This document shows positions 26,491 to 35,403 of a stretch of DNA of 64,000 nucleotides, in pieces. The stretch covers positions 62,001-126,000 of the forward strand of contig NZ_QEKI01000009.1 in assembly GCF_003096355.1 (NCBI RefSeq), written 5' to 3'. The notes beneath the pieces were generated by a model. It made no database searches. It had not been told where the DNA came from and saw only the letters and a program-made list of their open reading frames with translations. A program made the translations under genes and the position numbers. The stretch is from Pontibacter virosus (GTDB lineage Bacteria > Bacteroidota > Bacteroidia > Cytophagales > Hymenobacteraceae). Every line of letters starts with the position of its first letter. Position 1 is the stretch's first letter.

Positions 26491-27060
26491 ATGAAGAAAT
26501 CATTCAGACCTTACATTGCTTTTTTGCTAATGGGCAGCTTACTTACTTTTTCAGCCTGTAAAGACGAGGAAGATCCTGAGCCAGACCACGAACACGATGC
26601 AGTTACGACAGTGACCTTAACGCTTACACCTACTAGTGGGGGCCAGGCAGTTACAGCTACCTGGGAAGACCATGACGGCCCAGGTGGAAACGCTCCTGAG
26701 ATAGATGAGTTAGTGCTAAGCGCCAATACCACGTATACCGGCTCCATAACCTTTGCCTCCGAAGAAGAGCACGGTGACCACCACGACACACATGACCTGA
26801 CAGAGGAAATCCGTGAAGAGGGAACAGCGCACGAGATTTTCTACCTGGTGACGCCACAGGGCCTGGTTACTTTCAACAAAACCGATAAGGACGCCAACAA
26901 CCTCCCGATAGGACTGGAAACGACTGCTACTACTTCGGCAGCCGGAACAGGCAAGGTACGCATCATACTGAAGCACCAGCCAGGTACAAAAACCAGCACC
27001 AGCAACGAGAACACAGGCGAGTCTGACGTGGACATCACGTTCGACACTAGAGTTCAGTAG
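26491..27060 (+). CDS. Lipoprotein of the metal-uptake locus, copy 1
   Basis: A 189-residue lipoprotein with lipobox FSAC (Cys23), an acidic linker containing DPEPDHEHD, and a beta-rich body. His-rich patches (EEEHGDHHDTHD) could bind metal. It shares the signal segment FLLMGSLLTFSACKDE and the whole layout, ending KVRIILKHQPGTK and SDVDITF, with the next gene, so the two are tandem paralogues. Related proteins near TonB receptors are often labelled type 1 periplasmic binding fold proteins; I infer a surface or periplasmic accessory role in uptake. It starts 58 bp after the receptor. Confidence 0.75.
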   Translation: MKKSFRPYIAFLLMGSLLTFSACKDEEDPEPDHEHDAVTTVTLTLTPTSGGQAVTATWEDHDGPGGNAPEIDELVLSANTTYTGSITFASEEEHGDHHDTHDLTEEIREEGTAHEIFYLVTPQGLVTFNKTDKDANNLPIGLETTATTSAAGTGKVRIILKHQPGTKTSTSNENTGESDVDITFDTRVQ

Positions 27061-27082
27061 TTTGCAACTAATTTGAAAAGAT

Positions 27083-27118
27083 AAAAAGGGGGAGCCTGTT
27101 GGTTCCCCCTTTTTTTGT
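27083..27118 (+). terminator. Terminator after lipoprotein copy 1
   Basis: AAAAAGGGGGA and TCCCCCTTTTT pair around a 10-nt loop, followed by a T-run, 22 bp after the stop. It would end or attenuate transcription before copy 2. Confidence 0.85.
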
Positions 27119-27314
27119 TCAGCCCCTAACACTATAGAGACTCAGCTGCAAAGGGATAGCCTCAGGTGCTAACAACTACATTATTGTGTTTGGCGTAAGT
27201 CCGCTTAACCAGCAGTGTATGAATGCCATCACGTAGGCAGCACGCAATCTTTGAAATAATACACTATATTTAGACCCTATTTGACAGAAAGTCTCACTAC
27301 GAAACTAAAACTAC

Positions 27315-27881
27315 ATGAACAGTATATTCAGACCCTACCTCACTTTTCTGCTAATGGGCAGCTTACTCACTTTTTCGGCCTGCAAAGACGAGGACGAACC
27401 CGGTCCGGAAGATGAGCAGGAAGTAATTACGGCTGTGACCATCTCGCTGACCCCAACCGGAAAAGGCCAAAATGCAGAAGCTACCATTAGCACCATAACC
27501 GGTACGCAGGTACAGAACGCACCACTTACACTACGGCCAGGCACTGAATATACAGCTGTAGTGACCATGGCCGACGAAAGCAAAAACCCGGTAGCCGACA
27601 TGACAGCGGAGATCCGCAATGAACGTGACGAGCACTTACTGGTGTATACCTTTACGCCTGATGCTGGAAGCAGTGCAACGGTGAACGTAGCCATCACAGA
27701 CCTTGATCAGAACAACCGCCCTGTCGGGCTGGAATCTACTGTGACAACCGGAACAGGTATAGGAAATGGCAAGCTGAGAGTGGTATTAAAGCATCAGCCT
27801 GGTGGCCTTAAAACAGGCACCAACACAACTGCAGGCGAAACCGATGTTGACGTGAACTTTAATGTGATCGTGACTAACTAA
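27315..27881 (+). CDS. Lipoprotein of the metal-uptake locus, copy 2
   Basis: A 188-residue paralogue of the preceding gene, with the same lipobox (Cys23) and nearly identical signal DNA. The His-rich patches of copy 1 are missing: the linker is acidic without His, and only isolated His residues remain. The C-terminal core KLRVVLKHQPGGLK and TDVDVNF is kept. A terminator separates the two copies and 254 bp lie between them, so copy 2 may be expressed separately. A near-consensus -7 box, TATATTTA, lies near 27264. Confidence 0.72.
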   Translation: MNSIFRPYLTFLLMGSLLTFSACKDEDEPGPEDEQEVITAVTISLTPTGKGQNAEATISTITGTQVQNAPLTLRPGTEYTAVVTMADESKNPVADMTAEIRNERDEHLLVYTFTPDAGSSATVNVAITDLDQNNRPVGLESTVTTGTGIGNGKLRVVLKHQPGGLKTGTNTTAGETDVDVNFNVIVTN

Positions 27882-27903
27882 GTCTTTTCGTTAGAGAGCA
27901 TAA

Positions 27904-27942
27904 AAAAGACCGCAGTAGGTATAGCCTACTGCGGTCTTTTGC
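27904..27942. terminator. Terminator after lipoprotein copy 2, loop made of the iterated word
   Basis: A 15-bp perfect stem (27905-27919 and 27925-27939; GACCGCAGTAGG / CCTACTGCGGTC) encloses the loop TATAG, so AGGTATAG spans stem and loop. A- and T-runs on both sides make it bidirectional, serving this gene and the convergent YdeI-like gene. Confidence 0.9.
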
Positions 27943-28028
27943 TTTTTGTATCTGTCTATACCTGTTGGCTACTTGGGCAATGCGATTACAGGATCAGGTA
28001 TGGCATTTGCGCGGATACTCTACCTGCT

Positions 28029-28661
28029 TTAGCGGTCAAGCAGCTGTTGCCCCATCAGCATCTGGATGGTTTTGCCGATGCGATTGGCCCTAGTTTCTGG
28101 GCGTTTAGCCTCCTGTACGGCCAGCACATGCTCTTTGCGATGCGTGAAGGCCAGCTTCTCAAATGTCTCCAGCAACCCAGCCGATTCCAGTGCTTCGCGC
28201 AGGTCCTGCGGTATCTCCACGGTCCTGTTCTTGCGGTCTATACCTGGCGCATCTACCCCGAACTTAGATGGCTCACTTCTTTCGGACTCGTGTTTGAATC
28301 GCAGCGATGACCACGTTTCATTTATCGCCACCTGCCGCACAGGCGCATACCCTAAGCTTGTTATTGCTTCCCAGCCGCTGTCGCGGTTCAAGTCCGACTT
28401 TATACCTGACGACTTCTTTGGATAAGCCACCCACAACACTCCTTTACGTTTCAGGGCGGGTTCGGCCAGGGGCACATAATAGTTCAGCTCACGGCTATCC
28501 GTAGCAAAGACCTGTACGGCATCATACGCTATACCTGCGGCGGGCGTGGTATGCACTTCTATACCCTGAGTCCCTAAGGCCTCCGCTATACCTGCCTGGG
28601 CATTGAGCACCAGCACCTGCCATCCTGACTTTAGATTTAATTTTTTGGCAATGTCCTGCAT
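28029..28661 (-). CDS. YdeI/OmpD-associated family protein
   Basis: A 210-residue cytoplasmic protein. The C-terminal third (about residues 145-205; VEIPQDLREAL, FEKLAFTHRKEHVLAVQEAKRPETRANRI) matches the YdeI/OmpD-associated (OmdA) domain, named for weak links to bacteriocin or peptide resistance. The N-terminal part (KLNLKSGWQVLVLNAQAG and LWVAYPKKSSG) resembles DUF3052-type sequences. The two-part layout is common. The biological role is unclear. It is monocistronic and convergent with the lipoprotein genes. Confidence 0.82.
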   Translation of the reverse strand: MQDIAKKLNLKSGWQVLVLNAQAGIAEALGTQGIEVHTTPAAGIAYDAVQVFATDSRELNYYVPLAEPALKRKGVLWVAYPKKSSGIKSDLNRDSGWEAITSLGYAPVRQVAINETWSSLRFKHESERSEPSKFGVDAPGIDRKNRTVEIPQDLREALESAGLLETFEKLAFTHRKEHVLAVQEAKRPETRANRIGKTIQMLMGQQLLDR

Positions 28662-28787
28662 AGGTTCGTGTTGTCTGGTTTTACGCTCTAAGCTAACAGA
28701 ATTTACAAAAAGTTTACGCCTTGGGCACCTGGTCTTTCACAATTATCACCAAAAGGCTATATTTAAAGCTGTCATATACTGCGCCTT

Positions 28788-30029
28788 ATGCCCACACTGC
28801 AATCATCACCTCAAAAGCACTACCTTTTCAACACAGCCGTTATCGTGGCGGCCCTCGGCTATTTTGTAGACATCTACGACCTCGTGCTGTTCAGCATTGT
28901 GCGCATTCCCAGCCTGCAGTCGCTGGGCGTGACCGACCCGGATGCGCTGCTGGAAGACGGCGTAATGCTACTGAATATGCAGATGGCTGGCATGTTGCTG
29001 GGCGGCATAGCCTGGGGTGTACTTGGCGATAAAAAGGGCAGGCTTTCAGTATTGTTCGGCTCTATTTTTCTGTACTCACTGGCTAACATCCTCAACGGAT
29101 TTGTGACCACCATTCCGATGTATGCGGTGCTCCGCTTTGTGGCAGGCGTGGGACTGGCTGGTGAGTTAGGCGCAGGTATAACCCTGGTATCAGAGGTGCT
29201 GCCCAAAGAGAAGCGGGGTTACGGCACGATGGTGGTGGCCACCATTGGCATATCCGGGGCCATACTGGCAGGTATAGTGGGCGAGTACTTTGGCTGGCGC
29301 ACAGCTTACTTTATAGGTGGCGGACTGGGCATGCTGCTGCTCCTGCTGCGGGTGGGGGTGTATGAGTCAGGTATGTTCAACAACCTGAAGCAGACCAACG
29401 TGACGCGAGGCAATTTTCTGTCGCTCTTCACCAATGCACAGCGATTCTGGAAATACCTGAAATGCATCCTGATTGGGGTTCCGATCTGGTATGTGGTGGG
29501 TATCCTGATTACTTTTTCGCCGGAGTTTGGCGTGGCCCTGGGCGTAACCGATACCGTGTCGGCGGCACGGGCTGTGTCGTTTTGCTACCTCGGCCTGGTG
29601 TTCGGAGATTTTGCCAGTGGCTTCCTGAGCCAGCGCTTTCAGAGCCGCCGCAACATCGTGCTGGCCTTTCTGCTGCTCACCGGTATATTTATAGCAGTAT
29701 ACCTGCTGGGCAGGGAGTTCAGCCTGACCGCTTTTTATACCTTGTGTGTGGCGCTGGGCTTTGCCGGTGGCTACTGGGCAGTGTTTGTGACCATTGCAGC
29801 CGAGCAGTTTGGCACCAACATCCGGGCTACCGTAACGACCACGGTGCCCAACTTCGTGCGGGGCGCCGTGGTGCCGCTCACCATCGCCTTCACTTATTTG
29901 AAAGACGGAGTCGGGCTGGTGCCGGGCGCCATACTTTTGGCCGTACTTTGCCTCTCCGTGGCCATTTACTCTATCCTGACACTCGAGGAAACCTATGGCA
30001 AGGACCTGAATTACATGGAACCGCTGTAG
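28788..30029 (+). CDS. Major facilitator superfamily transporter
   Basis: A 413-residue inner-membrane permease with about 12 hydrophobic helices. The loop after helix 2 reads GVLGDKKGRLSVLFG, the MFS signature, and helix 4 is followed by GITLVSEVLPKEKRGYG. The N-terminus (YFVDIYDLVLFSIVR) resembles organic-acid or sugar:H+ symporters. The substrate cannot be assigned. The gene is divergent from the YdeI-like gene and stands 82 bp before the DUF4286 gene. A TATATTTA box about 20 bp upstream is a possible -7 element. Confidence 0.88.
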   Translation: MPTLQSSPQKHYLFNTAVIVAALGYFVDIYDLVLFSIVRIPSLQSLGVTDPDALLEDGVMLLNMQMAGMLLGGIAWGVLGDKKGRLSVLFGSIFLYSLANILNGFVTTIPMYAVLRFVAGVGLAGELGAGITLVSEVLPKEKRGYGTMVVATIGISGAILAGIVGEYFGWRTAYFIGGGLGMLLLLLRVGVYESGMFNNLKQTNVTRGNFLSLFTNAQRFWKYLKCILIGVPIWYVVGILITFSPEFGVALGVTDTVSAARAVSFCYLGLVFGDFASGFLSQRFQSRRNIVLAFLLLTGIFIAVYLLGREFSLTAFYTLCVALGFAGGYWAVFVTIAAEQFGTNIRATVTTTVPNFVRGAVVPLTIAFTYLKDGVGLVPGAILLAVLCLSVAIYSILTLEETYGKDLNYMEPL

Positions 30030-30111
30030 CGGTTGATTTTTGACAAAAGGCTTATTCACAAATTTACCCAACTATACCTGACAAAAACCTGCCGAAATCG
30101 TAATTTTGGGT

Positions 30112-30438
30112 ATGATTATATACAACGTAACCATCAACATCGACAACAGCGTGGCCGAGGAGTGGCTGGACTGGATGAAGAGCACACACATACCAGAGGT
30201 GATGGCCACCGGCTATTTCCTGAATAACCAGATAGCCCGCCTGCTGCACGAAGAGGACAATGGCGGCACCACTTACGCCGTGCAGTATACCTGCCGCAAC
30301 CTGGAAGATCTGGAAGAATACCAGCGCGACCATGCGCCCGCCCTGCAGGCAAAAGTGCAGGAGCGCTACCCGGAAAAGTACGTGGCTTTCCGCTCTTTGC
30401 TGGAGATCGTTAGTAAAGACGTGGAACGAGAACAGTAA
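30112..30438 (+). CDS. DUF4286 family protein
   Basis: From the ATG at 30112 this is a 108-residue protein opening MIIYNVTINIDNSVAEEWLD and containing HIPEVMATGYF and LEEYQRDHAPALQ. These match DUF4286, a small ferredoxin-like (dimeric alpha-beta barrel) family of unknown function. The frame can be extended two codons to a TTG at 30106, but the ATG matches the family start. It ends at a strong hairpin. Confidence 0.85.
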   Translation: MIIYNVTINIDNSVAEEWLDWMKSTHIPEVMATGYFLNNQIARLLHEEDNGGTTYAVQYTCRNLEDLEEYQRDHAPALQAKVQERYPEKYVAFRSLLEIVSKDVEREQ

Positions 30439-30453
30439 TTGAATCCTGCTGAT

Positions 30454-30498
30454 AAAAAAACAGGCCCGTGCTTAGGTATAGCACGGGCCTGTTTTTTT
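30454..30498. terminator. Terminator after the DUF4286 gene, loop contains the iterated word
   Basis: ACAGGCCCGTGC (30460-30471) and GCACGGGCCTGT (30481-30492) pair perfectly around a 9-nt loop TTAGGTATA, flanked by A- and T-runs. It can serve both this gene and the convergent acetyltransferase gene. Confidence 0.9.
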
Positions 30499-30585
30499 GC
30501 TGCGTATGGCCAGAAAGTTGGTTTAAGGTATAGCATTACCTAATGGACTGCGATCAACATGCCGGCAAGGTATAATTGCTACACT

Positions 30586-31059
30586 TTAGTCAGCGCTATA
30601 TGCTTTGATTTGGTTTTCGTCGAAGTTGCAGTTGAGCCACTCGCTGCTGATGTCGGCACCAATCTTTTTATAGAAGGCAATGGCCGGCTCGTTCCAGTCC
30701 AGTACCTGCCATTTCATGCGCTTGGCGCCAATCTCTTTCGCTTCGCGGGCGACGGCATTGAAAAGCATTTTGCCGATGCCGCTGCGGCGTAGGCGCTCAG
30801 TTACAATCAGGTCCTCCAGGAAAAGCATTTTGCCTTTCCACGTGGAATAAGCGATGTAGTATAAAGCTATACCTACAATACCCTCTTCCGTCTCGGCCAC
30901 GAAGAACTTGAATATAGGGTTCTCTCCGAAGCCATCCCAATGCATTTCTTGCACGGTATTGGTTACTTCGTCCGGCGCCTTCTCGTACACGGCCAGCTCT
31001 TTTATCAGGGCGTGTACCTGCTGCAGGTCGTCTATGGTTCCTCTTCTGATGTTGATCAT
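30586..31059 (-). CDS. GNAT family N-acetyltransferase, diamine acetyltransferase-like
   Basis: A 157-residue acetyltransferase. The acetyl-CoA loop is RLRRSGIGKMLF (about residues 90-101). ALYYIAYSTWKGKMLFLEDL and QVLDWNEPAIAFYKKIGA closely follow the spermidine/spermine N1-acetyltransferase pattern, so a polyamine or related amine is the likely substrate; this is inferred. The ATG at 31059 gives a typical beta-strand start (MINIRRGTIDD). Confidence 0.88.
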   Translation of the reverse strand: MINIRRGTIDDLQQVHALIKELAVYEKAPDEVTNTVQEMHWDGFGENPIFKFFVAETEEGIVGIALYYIAYSTWKGKMLFLEDLIVTERLRRSGIGKMLFNAVAREAKEIGAKRMKWQVLDWNEPAIAFYKKIGADISSEWLNCNFDENQIKAYSAD

Positions 31060-31117
31060 ATTGATATAAGGGCTAAATGGTTAAATTGTTGTTGAGTGCA
31101 CGATTAACCCACCCCTG

Positions 31118-31131
31118 CCCTCCCGAGAGGG
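31118..31131. repeat. Short C-rich palindromic repeat, copy 1
   Basis: CCCTC and GAGGG flank a 4-nt CCGA loop, and GGAATTTT follows. Two related hairpins are at 36634-36649 and 36733-36748. REP-like family inferred. Confidence 0.55.
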
Positions 31132-31203
31132 GAATTTTGTACACGATTTGGACAAGTCACAACCTACTGCACTGCCGTCAACTTAAGCAATCTGCTCCCA
31201 AAC

Positions 31204-31286
31204 TGTCATCTCGACAGCATGGAGAGATCTGGGTTATTTAGGGGTTCACGCAATATTCCGGATTTCTCCCAAGGGTCGAAATGACA
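31204..31286. repeat. 83-bp MITE-like inverted-repeat element
   Basis: The left end TGTCATCTCGAC and the right end GTCGAAATGACA are imperfect inverted repeats extending about 26 bp inward (GGAGAGATC / GATTTCTCC). There is no coding capacity. The ends resemble GTCATTTCGAC-type dispersed repeats of Bacteroidota genomes. Confidence 0.6.
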
Positions 31287-31415
31287 AAAATATCCTGTAG
31301 TTGGCAGCATTCCTTCCTACCCCCAGACGAAATTTTACGTGCACGATTCGGACGGACCGCGACCTGTCCCTACAAAATCAACCCGAACTTGAGGCTCCTG
31401 ATAGCTCCCCAACTC

Positions 31416-32177
31416 TTAAATTCCTAAACTCTCAAACTTATTAAACTTCGTCTTCGCTTGCACCAGTTCTTTGCCTGTTTCGGTGCTGGTGAGTTTGTGC
31501 AGGAACGTGTTAGCCTCTTCGTCTGGCCCTGCTGTGGCAGCTACAGTGTCACCGAGAGTGCTTTCGGCCTTAAAGATAATATCAATTTCGCTTAGCTGCT
31601 GCTTTTCGAGCACCTCTACTGGCAGTGTTTCGAGGACCCATTGCAGGTAGCGGGTGTTGGTCACATGGCGGTTCAGGTCGATGTCGTGCCAGCGCACGGG
31701 CATTTGCTGTTCATAACTCACGTGCTCCAGTGATGACAATTTTCCTTTGGCAAAAGGCAGCGGCTCATGCCCCGGCACTACCTCAATGGCTGTAATAAAA
31801 TCGGGGACCGATACGAGTTGGCGCTTCACCATATCCATCACCAGCCATACGCTCGTTGCCTGTCCCAGCAGTTCACGGTCGGCACCGTACACCCTGAAGT
31901 CGCGGTGCAGGAACACCCGCTCCCGTCCCGAGGCCCAGGTCTCGACGGTTACACTTTCGCGGTGCTTCGGGTAGCGGAACATCTCGACGCGCATGCGCTG
32001 CAATATCCACGTAAGACCCCGTTCCAGCAACTCATACATCGAGATGCCCATGGTGGCTGTGTTGTCCCAGGCGGCTTCCTGCATGTAGCCGACCAGCGCC
32101 GGCAAGGTCGCCTGCCCGTTTTGGTCGGTTTCGGTGGAGCGTATGGTAAAGCTGCTCTGCCCTGTCACTGATTTCAT
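31416..32177 (-). CDS. Acyl-ACP thioesterase
   Basis: From the ATG at 32177 the protein has 253 residues and two hotdog-fold repeats. Family features are QATLPALVGYMQEAAWDNT, LTWILQRMRVEMFRYP and WHDIDLNRHVTNTRYLQWVLE, the last carrying the D-x-N-x-H-V catalytic pattern of plant and bacterial FatA/FatB-like enzymes. It would release free fatty acids from acyl carrier protein in the cytoplasm. The frame extends to an ATG at 32213, but the family usually starts close to the fold, so 32177 is preferred. Confidence 0.88.
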   Translation of the reverse strand: MKSVTGQSSFTIRSTETDQNGQATLPALVGYMQEAAWDNTATMGISMYELLERGLTWILQRMRVEMFRYPKHRESVTVETWASGRERVFLHRDFRVYGADRELLGQATSVWLVMDMVKRQLVSVPDFITAIEVVPGHEPLPFAKGKLSSLEHVSYEQQMPVRWHDIDLNRHVTNTRYLQWVLETLPVEVLEKQQLSEIDIIFKAESTLGDTVAATAGPDEEANTFLHKLTSTETGKELVQAKTKFNKFESLGI

Positions 32178-32244
32178 AGTTTGTGGAGTAGATTCGTGTT
32201 GCAAGGTACGCAAGATTCAAGCTTGGGACCAGCCAGGTATAAAA

Positions 32245-32285
32245 CAAAAAAACCAGCACGGCATCGCTGCAGTACTGGCTTTTCT
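32245..32285 (-). terminator. Terminator after the prolyl oligopeptidase gene
   Basis: On the minus strand CCAGTAC and GTGCTGG pair with one mismatch around a 12-nt loop and are followed by a 7-T run, about 25 bp past the stop. Confidence 0.7.
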
Positions 32286-32309
32286 TATTTCAATTATCAG
32301 CTATACCTG

Positions 32310-34508
32310 TTATGGTTGCTGCTTGGCATATGGGTTCACGCCCATGTTCTTGTACATGAAGGCCCAAGTATCGGCCCACTCCTGAATAACGAGGGAAGTC
32401 GGCTTGCCGGCACCGTGACCTGCACGCACGTCGATGCGAATCAGGTATGGGTTGCCTGGCGCGCCTTTGTCCTGCAGCTCAGAGATGAACTTGAACGAGT
32501 GTGCCGGCACTACACGGTCGTCGTGGTCAGCTGTCTTTACCATTGTCGCTGGGTATTTCACGCCTTCTTTCAGGTTATGCAGTGGTGAGAACGCATACAG
32601 GTTTTTAAACTGCGCTTCGTCGTCAGAAGAACCATACTCCGGTACCCAGGCCCAGCCGATGGTGAACTTATGGAAGCGCAGCATATCCATTACACCTACC
32701 GCAGGAAGGGCAACTTTCGCCAGTTCCGGACGCTGTGTCATGAAAGCACCCACTAGCAGACCACCGTTTGAGCCACCACCCACGGCAAGTTTCTCGCTGG
32801 AAGTATACTTGTTGGCAATCAGGTACTCAGCTGCTGCGATGAAGTCGTCGAACACGTTTTGCTTGTTCGGGGTCATACCCGCTTTGTGCCAGTCTTCGCC
32901 GTACTCACCACCACCGCGCAGGTTCGGCATGGCATATACGCCACCGTTCTCGAGCCACAGCATATTGGCGATGCTAAAGCTAGGCGTCAGCGAGATGTTG
33001 AAACCACCGTAAGCGTACAGGTAGGTCGGGTTGTTGCCGTTCAGCTCCAGGCCTTTTTTGTGTACAATGAACATGGGCACTTTAGTACCGTCCTTCGAGG
33101 TATAGAATACCTGCTTGGTTTCGTAAGCTTCAGTATCCACATCCACTTCGGTTTTGCGGAACAGCTCTACCTTGTTGTTTGGCACGTCATATCGATAGAT
33201 GGTTGGTGGGTAAGTGAAAGACGTGAACGTGAAGAACGTTTCTTTGTCGTCTTTCTCACCGGCAAAACCGCCTACCGTACCAATGGCTGGCAGCTCTACT
33301 TTGTTCAGTTGCTTGCCGTTGGTGTCGTATACCACCACTTCGCTGGCAGCGTCTTTCATGTAAGAAGCAATGATGCGACCACCTACCAGCGAGACGCCAT
33401 TCATTACGTTCTCATTCTGCGGCACAATCACTTTCCAGTTCTGCTCTTGCGGCTTCTTCGGGTCGATGAGCACCAGACGGTAGCGTGTGGCGTTCTTATT
33501 GGTGCGCACCAACAGCTTGTCGCCTACATTGTCCACCACGTTGTACTCCGACTCGAAGTTGTCGATGATCGGCTTGATAGTAGACTTCGGGTCTTTCAGG
33601 TCGCGGTAGTACAGGGCATTGGCACCGCTGGCACCTTCCGACACGTTCAGGATCAGAAAGCGCTCATCGTCGGTGGTCTGGCCGTAAAAGTTACGTAGCG
33701 GCTTGGTTTTGTCTTCGTACACCAGTTGGTCCTGACTCTGTGGTGTACCTATTTTGTGGTAGTATACCTTGTGGTACTCGTTCTTGTTGGCGAGTTTGTT
33801 GCCTTCGGTTGGGGCGTCGTAGCGGCTATAGAAGAAGCCGTCTTTGTGCCAGCTTGGGCCAGAGAACTTCACCCACTCCACTTTGTCGTCGAGCTTCTTG
33901 CCCGTGGCCACTTCCATTATCTCGTAGGTGTTCCAGTCAGAACCACCGCTCGACGTGCCGTAGGCCACATACTTGGCATCTTTGTCAAACGACAAAGCGG
34001 TGAGGGCCACAGTACCGTCATTTGAGAACTTGTTTGGATCAAGGAACACTTTCGGCTCGCTCTCCAGTGTGTTCTGTACATACAGCACGCTCTGGTTCTG
34101 CAGACCGTCGTTCTTATAGAAGTAGTACTTACCACCTTTTTTGAACGGAGCGCCATACTTCGGGTAGTTCCATATCTTTGTCAGGCGATCTTTGATCTGG
34201 TCTCGGAACTCGATGCTCTCAAGGTAATTGAAGGTCACCTTGTTCTGCGCCTCTACCCACTGGTCCACTTCTTCGTTGTGGGTTTCGAGCCAGCGGTATG
34301 GGTCGGCCACTTTGGTACCGAAGTAATCGTCGGTGTGGTCTACTTTCTTGGTTTCAGGGTAAGTCAGTTGGGTTTCAGCAGCCGCTACGGGCGCTGTCGT
34401 AGTAGTTTCGGTATTCATGCCAGTGGCGGTATTCTCAGTTTGTGAGGATTTGCAGGCTGTTACGGCGGTCAGGCCGCCAGCAAGCAAAAGAGCCGTTGTT
34501 TTTCTCAT
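32310..34508 (-). CDS. Prolyl oligopeptidase family serine peptidase (S9A)
   Basis: A 732-residue peptidase that cuts short peptides after proline. The N-terminal signal (about residues 1-19, ending AVTAC) has a lipobox, so it is probably a lipoprotein. The seven-blade propeller region is followed by the alpha/beta hydrolase domain with nucleophile Ser580 in GGGSNGGLLVG, Asp in ADHDDRVVPAHS and His in RAGHGAGKPT. All three catalytic residues are present. A Thr/Ala-rich linker follows the lipobox. It is monocistronic, ending at the hairpin at 32245-32285. Confidence 0.95.
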   Translation of the reverse strand: MRKTTALLLAGGLTAVTACKSSQTENTATGMNTETTTTAPVAAAETQLTYPETKKVDHTDDYFGTKVADPYRWLETHNEEVDQWVEAQNKVTFNYLESIEFRDQIKDRLTKIWNYPKYGAPFKKGGKYYFYKNDGLQNQSVLYVQNTLESEPKVFLDPNKFSNDGTVALTALSFDKDAKYVAYGTSSGGSDWNTYEIMEVATGKKLDDKVEWVKFSGPSWHKDGFFYSRYDAPTEGNKLANKNEYHKVYYHKIGTPQSQDQLVYEDKTKPLRNFYGQTTDDERFLILNVSEGASGANALYYRDLKDPKSTIKPIIDNFESEYNVVDNVGDKLLVRTNKNATRYRLVLIDPKKPQEQNWKVIVPQNENVMNGVSLVGGRIIASYMKDAASEVVVYDTNGKQLNKVELPAIGTVGGFAGEKDDKETFFTFTSFTYPPTIYRYDVPNNKVELFRKTEVDVDTEAYETKQVFYTSKDGTKVPMFIVHKKGLELNGNNPTYLYAYGGFNISLTPSFSIANMLWLENGGVYAMPNLRGGGEYGEDWHKAGMTPNKQNVFDDFIAAAEYLIANKYTSSEKLAVGGGSNGGLLVGAFMTQRPELAKVALPAVGVMDMLRFHKFTIGWAWVPEYGSSDDEAQFKNLYAFSPLHNLKEGVKYPATMVKTADHDDRVVPAHSFKFISELQDKGAPGNPYLIRIDVRAGHGAGKPTSLVIQEWADTWAFMYKNMGVNPYAKQQP

Positions 34509-34687
34509 ATAGATTTATCGTTTGGACATAGGTCTAACTGGCACCTAAGATAAGCATTTTACTTCATACAAGGCAAAAACACCTCTCGAAACCCCAAAAA
34601 TGGAACGCCGTTGCCGCATTCTAATCAGCAGGTTCAGATTAAAAAATATCTTTTCGGTTAGCGTATACAAGCAATGCATCTGCGCAT

Positions 34688-34695
34688 TACATTTG
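34688..34695 (+). promoter_or_regulatory. Candidate -7 element before the 2OG oxygenase gene
   Basis: TACATTTG matches TANNTTTG; a start near 34702 precedes the ATG at 34731 and falls downstream of the alternative ATG at 34674, supporting the shorter protein. No -33 box seen. Confidence 0.35.
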
Positions 34696-34730
34696 TTGGC
34701 TTTTTTTTAGAAAGCACTATTACTTTATAT

Positions 34731-35387
34731 ATGATAGAAGACGAGATCGAAGGGAGGGAATTGCAGCATTTCGAGCAGATTGCTGATCGCTTATCTGACA
34801 AGGGCTATGCGATAATTGATAATTTTCTGCAGCCAACCGAAGTGCGCAACTTGTTGGAGGTACTACAACACCACCAGGAACAGGGCACCTTTAAAAAAGC
34901 CGGCATTGGCCCTGCAGAAAGTGTTACAGTAAACAAACAAGTCCGAGGCGATTATATCCGCTGGATTGAGCCCAGAGAAGCCTTGCCTCCCACCCAGGTG
35001 TTTCTGGACCGCATGCATGAGGTGATGCGTTACATCAACCGCACCTGCTTTCTGGGTCTTAGAGACTTTGAGTTTCACTTCACGGTATACCCGCCAGGTA
35101 CAGTATACCAGCGCCATCTCGACCAGTTCAGGACCGACGACCACCGTCGCCTTTCGTTTATCTGCTACCTGAATGAAGATTGGAAGCCTGAGAACGGCGG
35201 CAACCTGCGCCTATACCTGCCCAACGAAGATGGCTCTGAAGAAGAAGTGGATGTGCTCCCCATTGCCGGCCGCTTAGCCTGCTTCCGGGCCGATATTATT
35301 CCGCACGAGGTGCTGGCCGCCAACCGCCATCGCTACAGCCTGACCGGCTGGATGCTGGATCAGCTGAATGAACTAACATTCTTGTAG
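34731..35387 (+). CDS. 2-oxoglutarate/Fe(II)-dependent oxygenase
   Basis: From the ATG at 34731 the product has 218 residues. The iron-binding HxD...H triad is visible in YQRHLDQF and IIPHEVLA, followed by the 2-oxoglutarate-binding Arg in RHRYSLTGWM. LSFICYLNEDWKPENGGNLRLYL is typical of the prolyl 4-hydroxylase-like/SM-20 group. The substrate is unknown; a protein or small-molecule hydroxylase is expected. An earlier ATG at 34674 would add 19 mostly hydrophobic residues and is not favoured. Confidence 0.87.
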   Translation: MIEDEIEGRELQHFEQIADRLSDKGYAIIDNFLQPTEVRNLLEVLQHHQEQGTFKKAGIGPAESVTVNKQVRGDYIRWIEPREALPPTQVFLDRMHEVMRYINRTCFLGLRDFEFHFTVYPPGTVYQRHLDQFRTDDHRRLSFICYLNEDWKPENGGNLRLYLPNEDGSEEEVDVLPIAGRLACFRADIIPHEVLAANRHRYSLTGWMLDQLNELTFL

Positions 35388-35403
35388 AAGAAACAAGAAC
35401 GGA

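Larger units (their letters stand above)
31060..31415. other. Repeat-bearing intergenic region
   Basis: This 356-bp gap between the acetyltransferase start and the thioesterase end holds a TAAATGGTTAAATTGTT fragment (31074-31090), a C-rich hairpin (31118-31131), a MITE-like element (31204-31286) and two CACGATT(T/C)GGAC copies (near 31141 and 31340). No open frame is credible. Confidence 0.6.
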
